DNA from: Sipunculus nudus
Taxonomy: Eukaryota; Annelida; Sipuncula; Golfingiida; Sipunculidae
Length of the DNA: 64,000 nt
Assembly (NCBI GenBank): GCA_026874595.1
Contig: CM049316.1
Location: 58,723,676 to 58,787,675, forward strand
Direction: 5' to 3'
Position numbers and translations under genes: made by a program. Shown one piece after another: positions 1 to 11,699 of this stretch (positions are counted from its first letter, which is position 1; the number at the start of each line of letters is the position of its first letter). A model generated the notes under the pieces. It made no database searches. It was given only the letters and a program-made list of their open reading frames with translations, and was not told where the DNA came from.

Positions 1-213
1 TCAGTGAAAATAAAGGAAACTTAAGATCAGTTTAAAGTCACATTAGCAAAGATATCCTTTCTTAACCTATATATAGTGTGACATACTAATATGAAAATAA
101 GAATGTATCACCAGCTCCTTCCACAACCTGGTGACGTACTAACTTGAAAATATCAGAGATTAACCTCGCTCACTTGACAGGCTGTCAGTATGAGCTGGTA
201 CAGAAATTCCGTA

Positions 214-1287
214 CTGTGGATGTCTCTTTGTTTGCAAGGGTTTCAAATTTGTGATATTCACGAAAAGAAAATTATCATGAAAATTATACCTTTGCAAATA
301 ATAGACCACATCATGGAAGGCAAGTCAAAAGTTAATAAATTGCTTTTATAATAAATGCTGTCAATAATTAGCTGCCAGTAATGAAGAGTAATTAGGGCCC
401 CGCTTGACAAGCGGTGCCCTATAGTGATCATCGTGTCAGTCCGTCCATCCGTCCTTCGGTCAGTGACACTCTCTTTAGCGCGCGATAACTCCCAAATTTC
501 CCAAATTCACAGGGATGATTGGTACCTATGAGGGCTCCAGACCTATTGAATTACAGACCTGTCGGAAATTCCAATATAGCCGCCACAGCCTGATCGCTGA
601 TTTTCTTTCGCGCACGATAACTCAACAACAACATACTGCAGCTTTCCCAATTTTACAGGGATGGTTGGCATCTATGAGGGCTCCAGACCTGTTAATTACA
701 GACCTGCCAGAATTCCAATATGGCCGCCACAGTCCGATCGCTGATTTTCTTTTGCGCACGATAATTCAACAACAACATACTGCAGCTTTCCCAATTTTAC
801 AGGGATCATTGGTGCCCATGAGGGCTCCAGACCTATTGAATTACAGACTTTGCTCAAAATCAAATATGGCTAACAGACTACATTCGGTGATTTTTTATTG
901 CACACATTATTTCAGACATATCTTCTATAATTTCATTTGATCCAGTATGATTTTTTCCCTCATGCATATGGATAAAAACCTTTTTCTCCTTGTCATATTT
1001 TTCAAATTTTACTTAATTTTTCACCCATTTGTAAACTAGTCCAGCACTAGCAGAAACGGGGGGCCTCCGAGGACCATTGTCTGACCACATCTAGTTTCTA
1101 CTTGATCGATTTTCACTTAGGTCCATGTACAGTCGTTTTTGCACACATATTATCTAACCTCAGAAATCAATATAATAATTTATATGCTCTGTTTAGATTG
1201 TTGTATGGCATGCTTGCGAAAAATGGCACCTTACGAAAAAGTGAAAATCACTGAATTTTAATCCCGCAGATATGAAGGCAACCACAG
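214..1287. mobile_element. TA-flanked MITE (CTGTGGTTG family), split by a nested element
   Basis: The left end reads TA|CTGTGGATG and the right end GGCAACCACAG|TA, so the termini are inverted and flanked by TA. Between them are degenerate versions of the family's TTTGCAAGGGTTT and GTGAAAATCACTGAATTTTA blocks, also seen at 59246-59671, 61621-62025 and 62784-63227. Those copies are 405-444 bp. This one is 1074 bp because a hairpin-headed element (393-1094) sits inside it. There is no transposase, so it is non-autonomous. A TA target suggests the Tc1/mariner group, by inference. The left end is more diverged than the right. Confidence 0.6.
393..1094 (+). mobile_element. Hairpin-headed element (TAGGGCC family) with internal tandem modules
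   Basis: The head at 393-421 folds into a 14-of-15-bp hairpin (TAGGGCCCCGCTTG against CAAGCGGTGCCCTA), followed by a GTCC-rich tract near 437-460. Three modules of about 132-144 bp follow, starting near 478, 610 and 754, each with GCGCACGATAACTC, CCAATTTTACAGGGAT and CCAATATGGCCGCCA. The 3' side carries GGGGGGCCTCCGAGG and ends in CTAG before TTT. A 141-codon open frame across 515-940 is a product of the tandem repeat, not a gene. The same head recurs at 19238. The exact ends are inferred. Confidence 0.55.
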
Positions 1288-3397
1288 TATGTTGATTAGG
1301 TCATGAAGCTACCTTTTGTTATACTTGTTAAAGTTTTTAAATATAATCAGAGACGTGGCAGGTTTACCTGTGGACTAAAAAATACTGGATTTCTTTATAA
1401 AAAAAAAAAACCAAAAAAAAAAAACCATGAGTACTCGTGCACTGGTACAGACTATATAAAGGCACATAATGAGTGATGGGACTTTTGCATGGAGTATTGC
1501 ATCTGTTTAGTATATTGTCAAGGTATGGTCTGTTGCTGATGACAATTAATGACCATGAGTGCTAAACTGAAATGTTTTAGGAAAACCTTCATCACTCCAG
1601 GGAAAAATTGGGATGTCAAGCTCATAGAAGTGTCCAAGGGTCAAGGAGACTTTTAAAACAGAGATGGTTAGAGAAAATACAAAATTACAAGCTCAAGTAA
1701 TTCAAGGTCAAAGACAGTGAACGTCACTGAAGTTTCCGTTATTTAAGCTCAGGTTGAACAAAAGCCTGAGAAATGAAACTCTGGAGAAGTAGGTAGAATG
1801 AAGGTCAGGGTCAGTGCAGGTCATGGAAACTTAAGGTCAAGGAGCAATTAAATTTTACCTCTTCATCTTTAATTACTTGAATATTTATCTGTGCAAATAC
1901 TAAAGAGAAAATTTATATTATTATCAAACAAACACTTGAAAGTTTATTGGCTAACAGACAATATCTGGTGCAACATAAAGTGTTCAAAACACTTTGTAGT
2001 TTGTAGCTATGATTACTGATTTTTGTAGGTCAAATAAATATTAATATAGGGCAAGTAAAAGGTAGGAAGTTACCTGCCCTACAGGCCAAGTATTATCAAA
2101 AGTTAATGTTGAGCCCTGTATATGAAGCTGAGTACAGCTGTTATCAAATTTTTATTTGAATCACTTTCTTATACATTTACCTGAATGTGTAGCCTTACTT
2201 GAGGTGTTGATAAGTAGAAATCCAGATACACTGATAATGACTGAATTGACAGGTCGTCATTGATAGTTGTTAACGATATGACTAGACAAACAGGTTTATC
2301 CTTTGGATTTAAACTTGCAGTCAATGCAGTAAAAACTGGCCTCAGTCGTGATGTGATTAAAATGATATACCAAACAGATGTGCTGATATTTGAGTTTATT
2401 TTTAGTGGAGGTCAATATACAGGTCATGGGTTACGATTAATGCTCAGCAAGTCCTGCTGTGAATCAAACCATATGTGAAAAGGTTTTCAGTAACAGGTGT
2501 AGGACTAACAACCCTTGTATACAAAGTTTGTACATATAGCCTTCTATGTACAGTCTACCCAGTTCCAGTCGAGTAGGTAGCTGCTGGTTCACAACAAATA
2601 GCTGAGTGATTGTGGCTCGCTTTATGGGCGCAGGCAATGTCATTGAGCTTACTATATTGTACACACAGGTCATGTGGCAGACAGTGACATAGTCTCATAC
2701 TTAAGGTCAATCAGTACACATCATACAACCTAGTCCTCCCTCCATTTATAGCCCCAAGGTGATTATTAAAACCACCTGTGGTTTAATTTGAATGAAAGCC
2801 TGAGCTCCAGTTACTATACAGGTCAGAATGATGATGTTATACAGTGGAGGTTCTTGGCATCATTAGGAAGTTTTGATTGATTCAGGTAAGTGGATTTATA
2901 ATTTATGTTTGATATTTAATTTAAACTCTTGAATCGGTTGGAGTTAGAAATAGTTGTGATAGTTGGTACCTGGTGCCAGTGCCGGTCTATGCTTGGGTTG
3001 CCCTTTGCACAAGTGCAATAGCAATGTAATGAGGCGTCTCCGTACTGTTACTCATTTACACATACCATTAGATCCCTGCTGAAACCTGCATTTATTGAGA
3101 GCCATATAAAAACGAAGCTCCATATGGCTGTGTCATGTTTTATTCCCAGATGATGTAACATGTTATTATGTAATATTATCCCTGTCATTCTGTATACACT
3201 GTTTTGTTATGGTGTCCTAGCATATAACACTCATGTCAGAATGACACAAATACAAAAGAAAAGGTGGGAGTTTAAATTTATCAGATGCCCCCAGCTTGTA
3301 AAAATATGTCATATGTTTACTGATGCAGTATTTTTAATAAAACAGAATGTCATATGTTTACAGATGCAGTATTTAAAATAGAACAGAATTTTATTTA
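1288..3397. other. No gene seen; AT-rich spacer with one MITE fragment
   Basis: I see no supported exon. The open frames here (longest about 70 codons) look random. A good donor-like site (CAG|GTAAGT) lies at 2885, but all three frames immediately upstream of it are closed. A 72-bp fragment of a CAGGG...CCCTG MITE is listed separately. Confidence 0.6.
2047..2118 (+). repeat. 3' fragment of the CAGGGCTC/GAGCCCTG MITE
   Basis: It contains AGGGCAAGTAAAAG, a TACCTGCCCTA block, CAAGTATTATCAAAAGTTAATGTT in degenerate form and the terminal GAGCCCTG. These match, in order, the right part of the complete copy at 16992-17264. The left end is missing. Confidence 0.5.
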
Positions 3398-3703
3398 GGC
3401 CAAAAAAAATAAAAGGTATGGTTCTCAGGCACTTCCCGCGTCAATTTTAACCCCCCGCATCAAACATTTATATTTTTATTTCCATCTTTCAAGAAGATAA
3501 AATTATACAATTTTGATAAGATTTCCTTTTTCATTAGTGCTCTTATCTGTTTAGCAAAAGAACCCTGTTATTTTCATGCTTTTTCCTGATCATATGACTT
3601 TTTTATCGAAACATACAAGAAAAGGTCCAAAATAAAATACAGCCCGCCCGCACCGATTTCTGAAAAAAAGTGCCTGAGAACCATACTTTTTTATTTTTTG
3701 GCC
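3398..3703. mobile_element. PIF/Harbinger-like MITE
   Basis: The 306-bp element begins GGCCAAAAAAAATAAAAGG and ends in the inverse, TTTTTTATTTTTTGGCC. The inverted repeats run about 34 bp and include TATGGTTCTCAGGCAC and its complement; they differ mainly in the A-run length. A TTA trinucleotide flanks both sides (3395-3397 and 3704-3706). A 3-bp TWA target duplication with GG...CC ends is typical of PIF/Harbinger elements. The interior is AT-rich and has no transposase, so it is non-autonomous. Confidence 0.75.
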
Positions 3704-4391
3704 TTATACCCACAATTGTAGCAGCAGTAGGCCCACAGCATGAAATCTGGAAGTACAATAAAAATGTAAACATGCCAGACGTACGATTACAAATACTGAT
3801 AGTATTCAATACTTTCATGAATAAATAGTTCCTGTGTGAACAAAAGAACATAAAAATACTCCAAATGTTATATGGTAGTATGAATGTTCATGTTGATATT
3901 GCATGTTAGCACTAAGTTACTCAGGTATGTATGATGAGTTTTAAAGTAGCACACAAAAATAGCATAGGCAAAAACTGCATGGTAAGCGAAACCTAAAAAA
4001 TTGACCTGAAAAGATAAAAAAAGGTAATTAATGGTTGGTTGTATATTTAAGAGGGTTTTACATGTGTGATATTTGTTAAAGGGTTAAAATTGCAAAAAGA
4101 AATAGTGAAGAAGACACCTTATGAATTTAAAAATTCATATGGGAAAGATCATCAAATTTGTTTTCATGAAACAAGCAGTATGTCCATAATTATGACCTGC
4201 GACATGGGTCATCTGGTTTTTGGGTGTATTCAAAATGGCAGCCCCCATGAGTGGTTTTAAGAAACTGAGAAATACTGTCAAGGTTTTGGATAAGGGCATA
4301 GGGATGTGACAATAAAAATACTCAAAGGACAGGTGAGAATTTGGTGGCTAGGGGATGTGTATCGACAAAGTTTAGAGTGGACTAACTCTTT
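3704..4391. other. No feature seen
   Basis: AT-rich sequence without splice-flanked open frames, inverted repeats or recognisable repeat modules. A 64-codon open frame at 4066-4260 has no protein-like features. Confidence 0.6.
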
Positions 4392-4636
4392 TTAACTCAG
4401 CTGACTGTAAGTCATCTGAGCTATAGCGATTACTTTTTGTCCGTCGTCTGTCCGGCCATTTGGCTATCCGGCCATCCGGCCGTCCGGATGTCTGTCTGTT
4501 AACAAGGCACAAATTGTAACTGCTGGACCTGGAATCTTCTTACTTTACATCCAGAGAGGTCCATGAAAAATCTCCTTGGAAACTTGGAATTAGGTCTCTG
4601 TTACCCATATCCTTCGAGCTATGGGGCCCCAAAGTA

Positions 4637-5721
4637 CCGTATTTATTCTAATTTGGCGACCACTTAAAAATAATTAATTTTCTCAGAGGTCGAGATAGTG
4701 TAGGATATTTGAAAATTATCTTCATGCAGAATTTGCGGTGATCGAGATGCGGCATACGGTTTGATAACCTTCCGTAGAGACACAGAGCCGCACTGACACT
4801 CGAGAGGTCATATGAATTGAGTGATAATTTGGTCGTATATAAGTTTGCTTTGTTAGCTTAACAGTATTTTCTACAAACGGGCTTCCAACCGTCACATGAA
4901 TTATACGCAGTCCGCAAATGATTAATCAAACTGAGCTCAATCACTTTACAATATGATCACTACTTCGCGTATAGGTACGATCACTTGACATAGACGGCAA
5001 CTCATGTAACCACCAGTTGTTTCAAGTTAACCCGCTAGGCGGCGATATCGGCGGGCCGAAAAGGGACAAGCAGCTGCATCAAGTTTGAAGAAGACTTTAT
5101 AAAAAATAACTGCCTATTATCAGATAACTTTTATTTGCATAATACGTAATAAATATAGGAAAGTAAAGGCGCGTTAAAATATATACGACCGGAAATGGTC
5201 CTAGTTCGCGTGCCCTCAATCGGGCCCCGTTTGGTACGCGCGGTCACCCATCCAAAAACTAACTGGGGTCGTTTAAACTTAATTAAGATGACAGTTCCAC
5301 CTGTATCACAGTTGTTCCACCACGCGTGCTTTGCAGTATTTTGTAAATATTATTGCTGAAGATCCCATGTGAATTGCACACGAGGCACGTGCGTACCAGG
5401 AATGGTACACGAGTTTGCTTCGTCACGGACACCCATTTGGTTCTTGAACGCTTTATCATGTTTATATATTATGAAAAACGCATCTTTGTATCTTCATAAA
5501 TTTTATTGGTAGCAAGTTTGATGTGGATGCCCAGTGTTATATAAGAATCTAGTCAGATACAAACTGCGGTGCCCGTGAGAGACGGAGGCATTTAACCTTA
5601 ACATCGTCGACAGAAAACATCGTCGGCAGTCGAGAAATTAGAGTCATTTTAGAAATTATGCTTTCAAAATATTTTTTGGGGTCGAGAAATAAGAGGGATC
5701 GCCAAACTGGAATAAATACGG
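4637..5721. mobile_element. TA-target DNA transposon, non-autonomous (1085 bp)
   Basis: It has inverted ends CCGTATTTATTCTAATTTGG and its near-complement at 5700-5721 (about 25 bp with 3 mismatches) and is flanked by TA (4635-4636 and 5722-5723). Sister modules keep the uninterrupted site AAAGTACCCCCCAG, which shows exactly what was inserted. Removing it plus one TA restores the 338-bp module period to within 1 bp. No open frame above 60 codons is present, so it cannot mobilise itself. The TA duplication suggests Tc1/mariner or pogo. It is richer in CpG than the host array. Confidence 0.85.
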
Positions 5722-6356
5722 TACCCCCCCAGAATAGTCAAAAATTTCATACAAAAACTTCAATATCTCATTAACTAAATCACTGATGGTCATGATTTTT
5801 GGCATACATATTGATCATGAGATGTTCCATCAGTTCCGACAGACAGGTGGCGCCACCTGTATTTTTTTTTATTTTTTTATGAATTTTTTTCTCTATATTT
5901 GAGACCTTTAAAAATGTGGACATGTTAACAGAGCACAAATCGTAAAGACTGGACCTAGAATCTTCATTCTTGACATTCTGAGAGACCTATGAAAAGTCTC
6001 CATGGAAACCAGAAATTAGGTCTCTGTTACCGCCATCCTTTGAGCTATGGGGCCCCAAAGTACCCCCCAGAATAGTGAAAAATTTCATACAAAAACTTCA
6101 ATATCTCATTAACTACATCACTGATGGTCATGATTTTTGGCATACATATTGATCATGAGATGTTCCATCAGTTCCTGCAGACTGGTGGCGCCACCTGTAT
6201 TTTTCGTTTTTTTTTCGAATTTTTTTCTCTATTTTTGAGACCTTTAAAAATGTGAACATCTGTTAACAGGGCACAAATCGTAAAGACTGGAGCTAGAATC
6301 TTAATTCTTGACATTCTGAGAGACCTATGAAAAGTCTCCATGAAAACCAGAAATTA

Positions 6357-7772
6357 CCGTAAAATCTCCACTTAAAACCGCGGTTTAATCAAGAAATTCA
6401 AAATCTTGAAATCAGGTTGATTTCCTGAAAGCACTGTGCAGTTTATACTAGAAGGGTTTCCTGAATATCTTCCTGACAGACATCGTTTTTGGGCCGGCGA
6501 GTGGGCGATAATATTGCAACTTCAAAGGCCGTTTTTAGCAGCAGTCTTGCATGCATGGGAGCCGTGCTTAAATGTATTATTTACGATTATTTGTTATTTA
6601 TAAATTAAATACTGCTGATAAGTTTTCGTGTGATATATAACTTGTTATAAAATCTTGGTAATTGTCACCAAATAATACGTTTACAATAACCCTGCTGTAA
6701 CCTGGTAACACACAGCGGCCCACTTCGTTGGGCATGGTCAAGCAAAATTGAAATAAAAGCCTACTTTAAATCCATTTGCGGCATTATTTAGCAACGATTA
6801 TTTGTTTAAAACGTAAAATAAATAAAAAGCTGACATCGTAAAGAGTCACACAATGGCAGACGATCGTTTTAAAATCAAGTTTGAGTGCCGCCATGTGCTG
6901 AAACGCCCCGGTATTCTGCTAAGAATATTTTGAACGGCTGTATGCGGTGGGTGGTAAACAGAACAGCCACCTATTTCGTCCGAGCGTGCCTTGCGCGAAC
7001 ACTGCCTTGACAAAATGGCTCCCCACACGGAAACTTTCTTCAGGAAAAAAACTTGCTTACCCTGACTGGCCACTTTAATTTTACCTTAAAATCACTCGTT
7101 TCCAAGTGTCATGTTTCCTATACGTGCGTATCTCGACAAGGTAACTTCAGTTACTTTGATGTTTAGTTAAGTTGACCAGCGATGTTTTCAAACGCAGCAA
7201 ACTGTGACATGGGGCGATGTCAACGTACGATATGACGATGACAATACCGAAGTAACCGGTATGAAAATGATTTGAATCTTCCGAGTAATTCCAGAAGATG
7301 GAATTTTCATCAAAAATTAAGATTTCAAAATATTACTTTTAGAATTAAAATATACAGTGACTTGAAATGGATCAGCAGAATATTTTTTCGAAAATATAAT
7401 GACAAATCAGTAGCAAACAAGAATATGGCATGGAATATAAAATCTGTATAAACAGGCAGAGGTTCACTGGCCCTTACGTCTTCCCAAACTTCATGCTTGA
7501 GTGACCCTGCAAAAAAGTGTTATGATGTATTTAAATAAAATGCCCAAGGAATTTTAAAGTGGACAGGAATGGCTGAGTCGCAACCTATGCGTGTTCATTT
7601 CTAGATGATAGCTTGATTGTGTCTTTTGTCAAATCATTTCGTAGCGAAAGTTGGTGCGGTTTTAAAGGGGGGTTCTTAGTATTTGAGCCCTTTGCGGTGT
7701 CTCACCTGGAATTTCGGCGAAGTCTGGGTGCGGTTTTAATCGGAAGAGCGGTTTTAAGTGGAGATTTTACGG
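6357..7772. mobile_element. TA-target DNA transposon with perfect 25-bp TIRs (1416 bp)
   Basis: Left end CCGTAAAATCTCCACTTAAA and the exact inverse at the right end (7748-7772) give 25 bp of perfect inverted repeat, flanked by TA (6355-6356, 7773-7774). The empty site AAATTAGGTCTCTG survives in neighbouring modules. Subtracting 1418 bp restores the 338-bp period exactly. Inside, at 6853, ATGGCAGACGATCG opens a 26-codon frame (MADDRFKIKFECRHVLKRPG and on to a stop) that could be a transposase remnant; this is speculative. The minus-strand frame at 6846-7073 has no recognisable domain. Perfect TIRs suggest a recent insertion. Confidence 0.87.
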
Positions 7773-10700
7773 TAGGTCTTTGTTACCCATATCCTTCGAG
7801 CTATGGGGCCCCAAAGTACCCCCCAGAATAGTGAAAAATTTCATACAAAAACTTCAATATCTCATTAACTACATCACTGATGGTCATGATTTTTGGCATA
7901 CAAATTGATCATGAGATGTTCCATCAGTTCCTGCAGACCGGTAGCGCCACCTGTATTTTTCGATTTTTTTACAAATTTTTTTCTCTATTTTTGAGACCTT
8001 TAAAAATGTGAACATCTGTTAGCAGGTCACAAATCTAAAGACTGGACCTAGAATCTTCATTCTTGACATTTCTGAGAGACCTATGAAAAGTCTCCATGGA
8101 AACCAGAAATTAGGTCTCTGTTACCCATATTCTTCGAGCTATGGGGCCCCAAAGTACCCCCCAGAATAGTCATAAATTTCATACAAAAACTTCAATATCT
8201 CATTAACTACATCACTGATGGTCATGATTTTAGGCATACTTATTGATCATAAGATGTTTCATCAGTTTCTGCAGACTGGTGGCGCCAACTGTATTTTTCT
8301 ATTTTTTACCAATTTTTTTCTATTTTTGAGACCTTTAAGGATGTAGTTATCTGTCAACAGGGTTCAAATTGTAACGACTGGACCAAGAATCTTCATTCTT
8401 TACACACAGGGAGACCCAAAAAAATCTCCATGGAAACCTGAAATTAGGTCTCTGTTACCCATATCCATTAAGCTGTATGGCTCCAAAATACCCCCCAGAA
8501 TAATGAAAAATTTGATACAAAAACTCCAGTATCTAAATAACTACAACACTGATGCTCATGATTTTTGGCATCCATATTGATCATGACGTGTTCCATCAGT
8601 TTCAGCAGACTGGGTGCGCCACCTCTATTTTTTTCAAATTTTTACGAATTATTTTCTGTATTTTTGAGACCTTTAAAGGTGTGGTTATCTGTCAATAGGG
8701 TACAAATTGTAACAACTGGACCTAGAATCTTCATTCTTGTCATGCAAGGAGGCCCATGAAAAGTGTCTGTGGAAACCTGAAATTAGGTCTCTGTTACCCA
8801 TATCCTTCAAGCTATAGGACTCCAAAGTATCCCTCAGAATAATGGAAAATTTGATACAAAAGCTGAAGTATCTGAACAACTAATCCAGAGACCACCATGC
8901 TTCTTTGCATGGATATTGACCATTAAGTGTTTTTATTAATTTCTGCAGACTGATGGAGCCACCTGTAATTTTTTTAAAGTTTACGCATTTTTTCTCTATT
9001 TTTGAGATAAATTAATACAGACACAATCTCAGCCTGTTGATTAATCTATTTGATGCTTCAGTTCAATGGTTTTATACTACCATTCAGATGATAAAATTTC
9101 CTTTTGCAAATCTCTTCCCAGTCAGCTGAGCATCATGACCCATGGGTCACTTGTTTTTTAACCACGCCCAAACCCTCACATTAGAGTGGGATGCTGGTAA
9201 CTTTAGTATATTACATGCAGTACAAGTGCAAGATGCCTGTGCATAGTATTCAGGTAAGTTTTAATACACCCACCCTGTATACCAGTTTATCATACTGCTA
9301 TCAGCATCCAACCATCCTGTAACCTTGTGTGTCACTCAGTCAGAATTGTACTCAGACTTTGAGGTAAGGACTCAAGAAATCCGGCCAGTTCATCTCAAGT
9401 CCAGTAGAAAAAGAAAATCTCTTTCAAACACTAAGAAGGCTTATATACATATGTGGGCTGTTAACAGGATAATAAAAAAGAGGCTATATCTATTAGTAAT
9501 GAGCTCTTCATCGGGAGATATATGTAATTATACATTTATATAAATGTAAAAAGTGTGTATATAAATTAATATAAAAACACACATGAAAATCTAAATTTCC
9601 CTGTTTCAGTTTCTTATAATAAGATGATTTGTATTGGTCTTTGACTTGGAAGCAGGGTCCATATGACTTGGACTCAAACCTGAAGGACTCAGGACTCAGG
9701 TGGACTGGACTTAGACTTGCACTATTACTCAGATAATATGGACTCGAATACATCACTGGTGTCACTGTGGTAAATGACCAAGAATTTGATGTATTTTTGT
9801 TAAACTTATGATACATTTACCAATCTGTGAAAAATTAATGAGGTCAAGGGCCACGAGTTATTAGTCACCACGATAACTTTCCCCAGAAATTTGATGCAGT
9901 TTGATGAGACTTGGTATGAATGTTAATCAGTATAATATCTCACCTAAGTTTGATTATCTGCAAAATCTGTGCATATTTGATGAGGTCAGATGTCATAAAA
10001 CTTTTGACGTTCATATTATGTACATGCACTACTGCGGTTGTTGTACTTTAGTTTTGAAATGGGCCACCATGGATGTTCTCCAGTTAATAAATGCTTACTT
10101 TGCCAGGGAATTTCAGTTATGCATTTGATGCATAATGTGTAAGGTGGGTTTATGTTCTTTGTACATGTTTAGACTCGGCTATATGGTGTGTACAAGGTTA
10201 TAAAGAGCATAGTCAATATATTTTATGGCATAAATATTTTCTGATACACATATCTTAAAGCCTTGTATCCTTTATATTTTATTTTAGTAAAGGATTCTTA
10301 ATGTGGTAAATATTTATGTGCGTACAGTGAAAGATTTTAATACTGCAGATATTTTCATACATAAGGCATATTTTATTGTAGTGTTATATCATTGTAAAGC
10401 ATATTTTAATGTAATTAATATTTTATTGGGAATAAAATTAGACATTTAAATGAAGCAAAGAAATTTATTACCAAAAAAAATATTTCATGCATAAATTATA
10501 TTACAGTGTATTGAATATTTGTCATATATAAAGCATGCTTTAGAGCAATAAATGTTATATAATAAGCAATAAAAGCTTATTCTAATGCAGTATATGAAGT
10601 ATCATGAATGATGTAAAACATTCTCTAATGCAGTGAGTTTGCCATCTCATGGTTTGTAAAGTAGACCTAAAAAAACAACAAATACTTTCTTACACTTGAA

Positions 10701-10927
10701 ATGAGATATATGGCTCCTTAATGAAAAATGGCACTGGCTTATACATATTATGACACGTTATTAATACCTGTTTCATACAAAAAACGTTTTCAAACCGATT
10801 TTGGCCCTGATTTCTGTTAATGACGGTCCCAATTTGGTTGAAATAAACAATTTCTTGTGTCCTTCTTAAGTCTCATATTATTAAATGGAATATGCATTCT
10901 AAACCTTGGTACATGCTAGCCACCAAG

Positions 10928-10976
10928 GGTGACTATAAAATGTTAGATTTATCTGAGAGTACATTTTATAGTCACC
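10928..10976. repeat. Perfect 16-bp hairpin
   Basis: GGTGACTATAAAATGT and its exact complement ACATTTTATAGTCACC are separated by 17 nt. This could be a minimal MITE remnant or an RNA hairpin. No flanking duplication is evident. Confidence 0.6.
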
Positions 10977-11433
10977 ACCCCATGTGTGCACTTGGGAGGG
11001 ATTCTAACCCCTCTATGATCTGTGTCAATAAAAGGGAGAAAACTCCTCAGTAATTCCAGCATCTTATTGCTTTAAGACAACTTTCTGTCATGATAAGCTG
11101 ATTGCATAAATTTCCTGCTTAATTAAGTCCATAATGCCTAAAAACAGGACCAGTACATTAAACATTGATGCCACTACATATACATTCTAACTGCTTCTGT
11201 CATGGTGGTTATGAGCAGTACGACCCGTGTCTTCTTAGACCAAAATAAACAATAACTAAAGTAAAATGCACTTACAGTTGCCAATATGTTGCAGTTGTAT
11301 TGAAAATAAGATACTTTTGCCATGGTGAAGAAGTTTTAATCTCACCCCATCATCGACACTGAAAATAAAAATGCCTTTCCGGAAAATACGATTGTATCGT
11401 GGTCAGATACCACTTATCTCTACATATGGGGAG

Positions 11434-11477
11434 GCGACGAAACAGTGGTCCGTTAATGATGCAAGACGTTTCGTCGC
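11434..11477. repeat. 10-bp inverted repeat, CpG-containing
   Basis: GCGACGAAAC and GTTTCGTCGC are exact complements separated by 24 nt, inside a slightly more GC-rich patch. I see no function. Confidence 0.45.
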
Positions 11478-11699
11478 TGCAGGTGGCTAGGTACATGCTG
11501 GACCAGCATACAAGGATCAGTTCATAAACTGGGTTTGTACGCTTCATAGATTTCTTGGAAATACTTGGAAATTACCACTTCAGACAGGGCTTTTGAGCAT
11601 GTGTCCTGGGATATGGTGAAAGTTTCCAGGAAAACTGGCAAGACCCTGTAGAGTTGTACATGCAAACAGGTCAGATTTAGTGAACCAAGTGCTTTTATT

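Larger units (their letters stand above)
4392..9153 (+). mobile_element. Hairpin-headed element with six 338-bp modules and two nested insertions
   Basis: The head (4394-4424) is a hairpin pairing AACTCAGCTGACT with AGTCATCTGAGCT, followed by GTCCGTC and GGCCATCCGGCC repeats. The body has six tandem modules marked by CCTTCGAGCTATGG-type blocks at 4611, 6037, 7793, 8131, 8465 and 8803. Once two inserted transposons are subtracted, the spacings are 339, 338, 338, 334 and 338 bp. Modules carry TGGTGGCGCCACCTGTA and GGACCTAGAATCTTCATTCTT. The 3' end is CAGCTGAGCATCATGACC, then the palindrome TGACCCATGGGTCA, then CTTG|TTT. There is no coding capacity. The class is uncertain; the plan resembles non-autonomous Helitron-like elements. 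Confidence 0.7.
9154..11699. other. No gene seen; AT-rich spacer with repeat fragments
   Basis: At 9655-9750 there is a GGACTC-rich stretch (CCATATGACTTGGACTC) that recurs around the SINE at 18.6 kb. At about 9830-10010 there is a fragment of the AGGTCA module family seen at 52.2-52.7 kb (TATAATATCTCACCTAAGTT). A possible 33-bp open block at 9221-9253 lies between ATGCAG and CAG|GTAAGT, but it is too short to support an exon. Two hairpins are listed separately. Confidence 0.5.

Noticed and set aside
515-940. 141-codon gene with internal repeats
   Set aside because: The frame runs across tandem modules of a hairpin-headed mobile element. The repeated peptide reflects the DNA modules.
2860-2895. 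Exon ending at the donor CAG|GTAAGT at 2885
   Set aside because: All three frames upstream contain stops within about 40 bp, and there is no acceptor with a matching open block. Cryptic donor or non-coding exon cannot be told apart.
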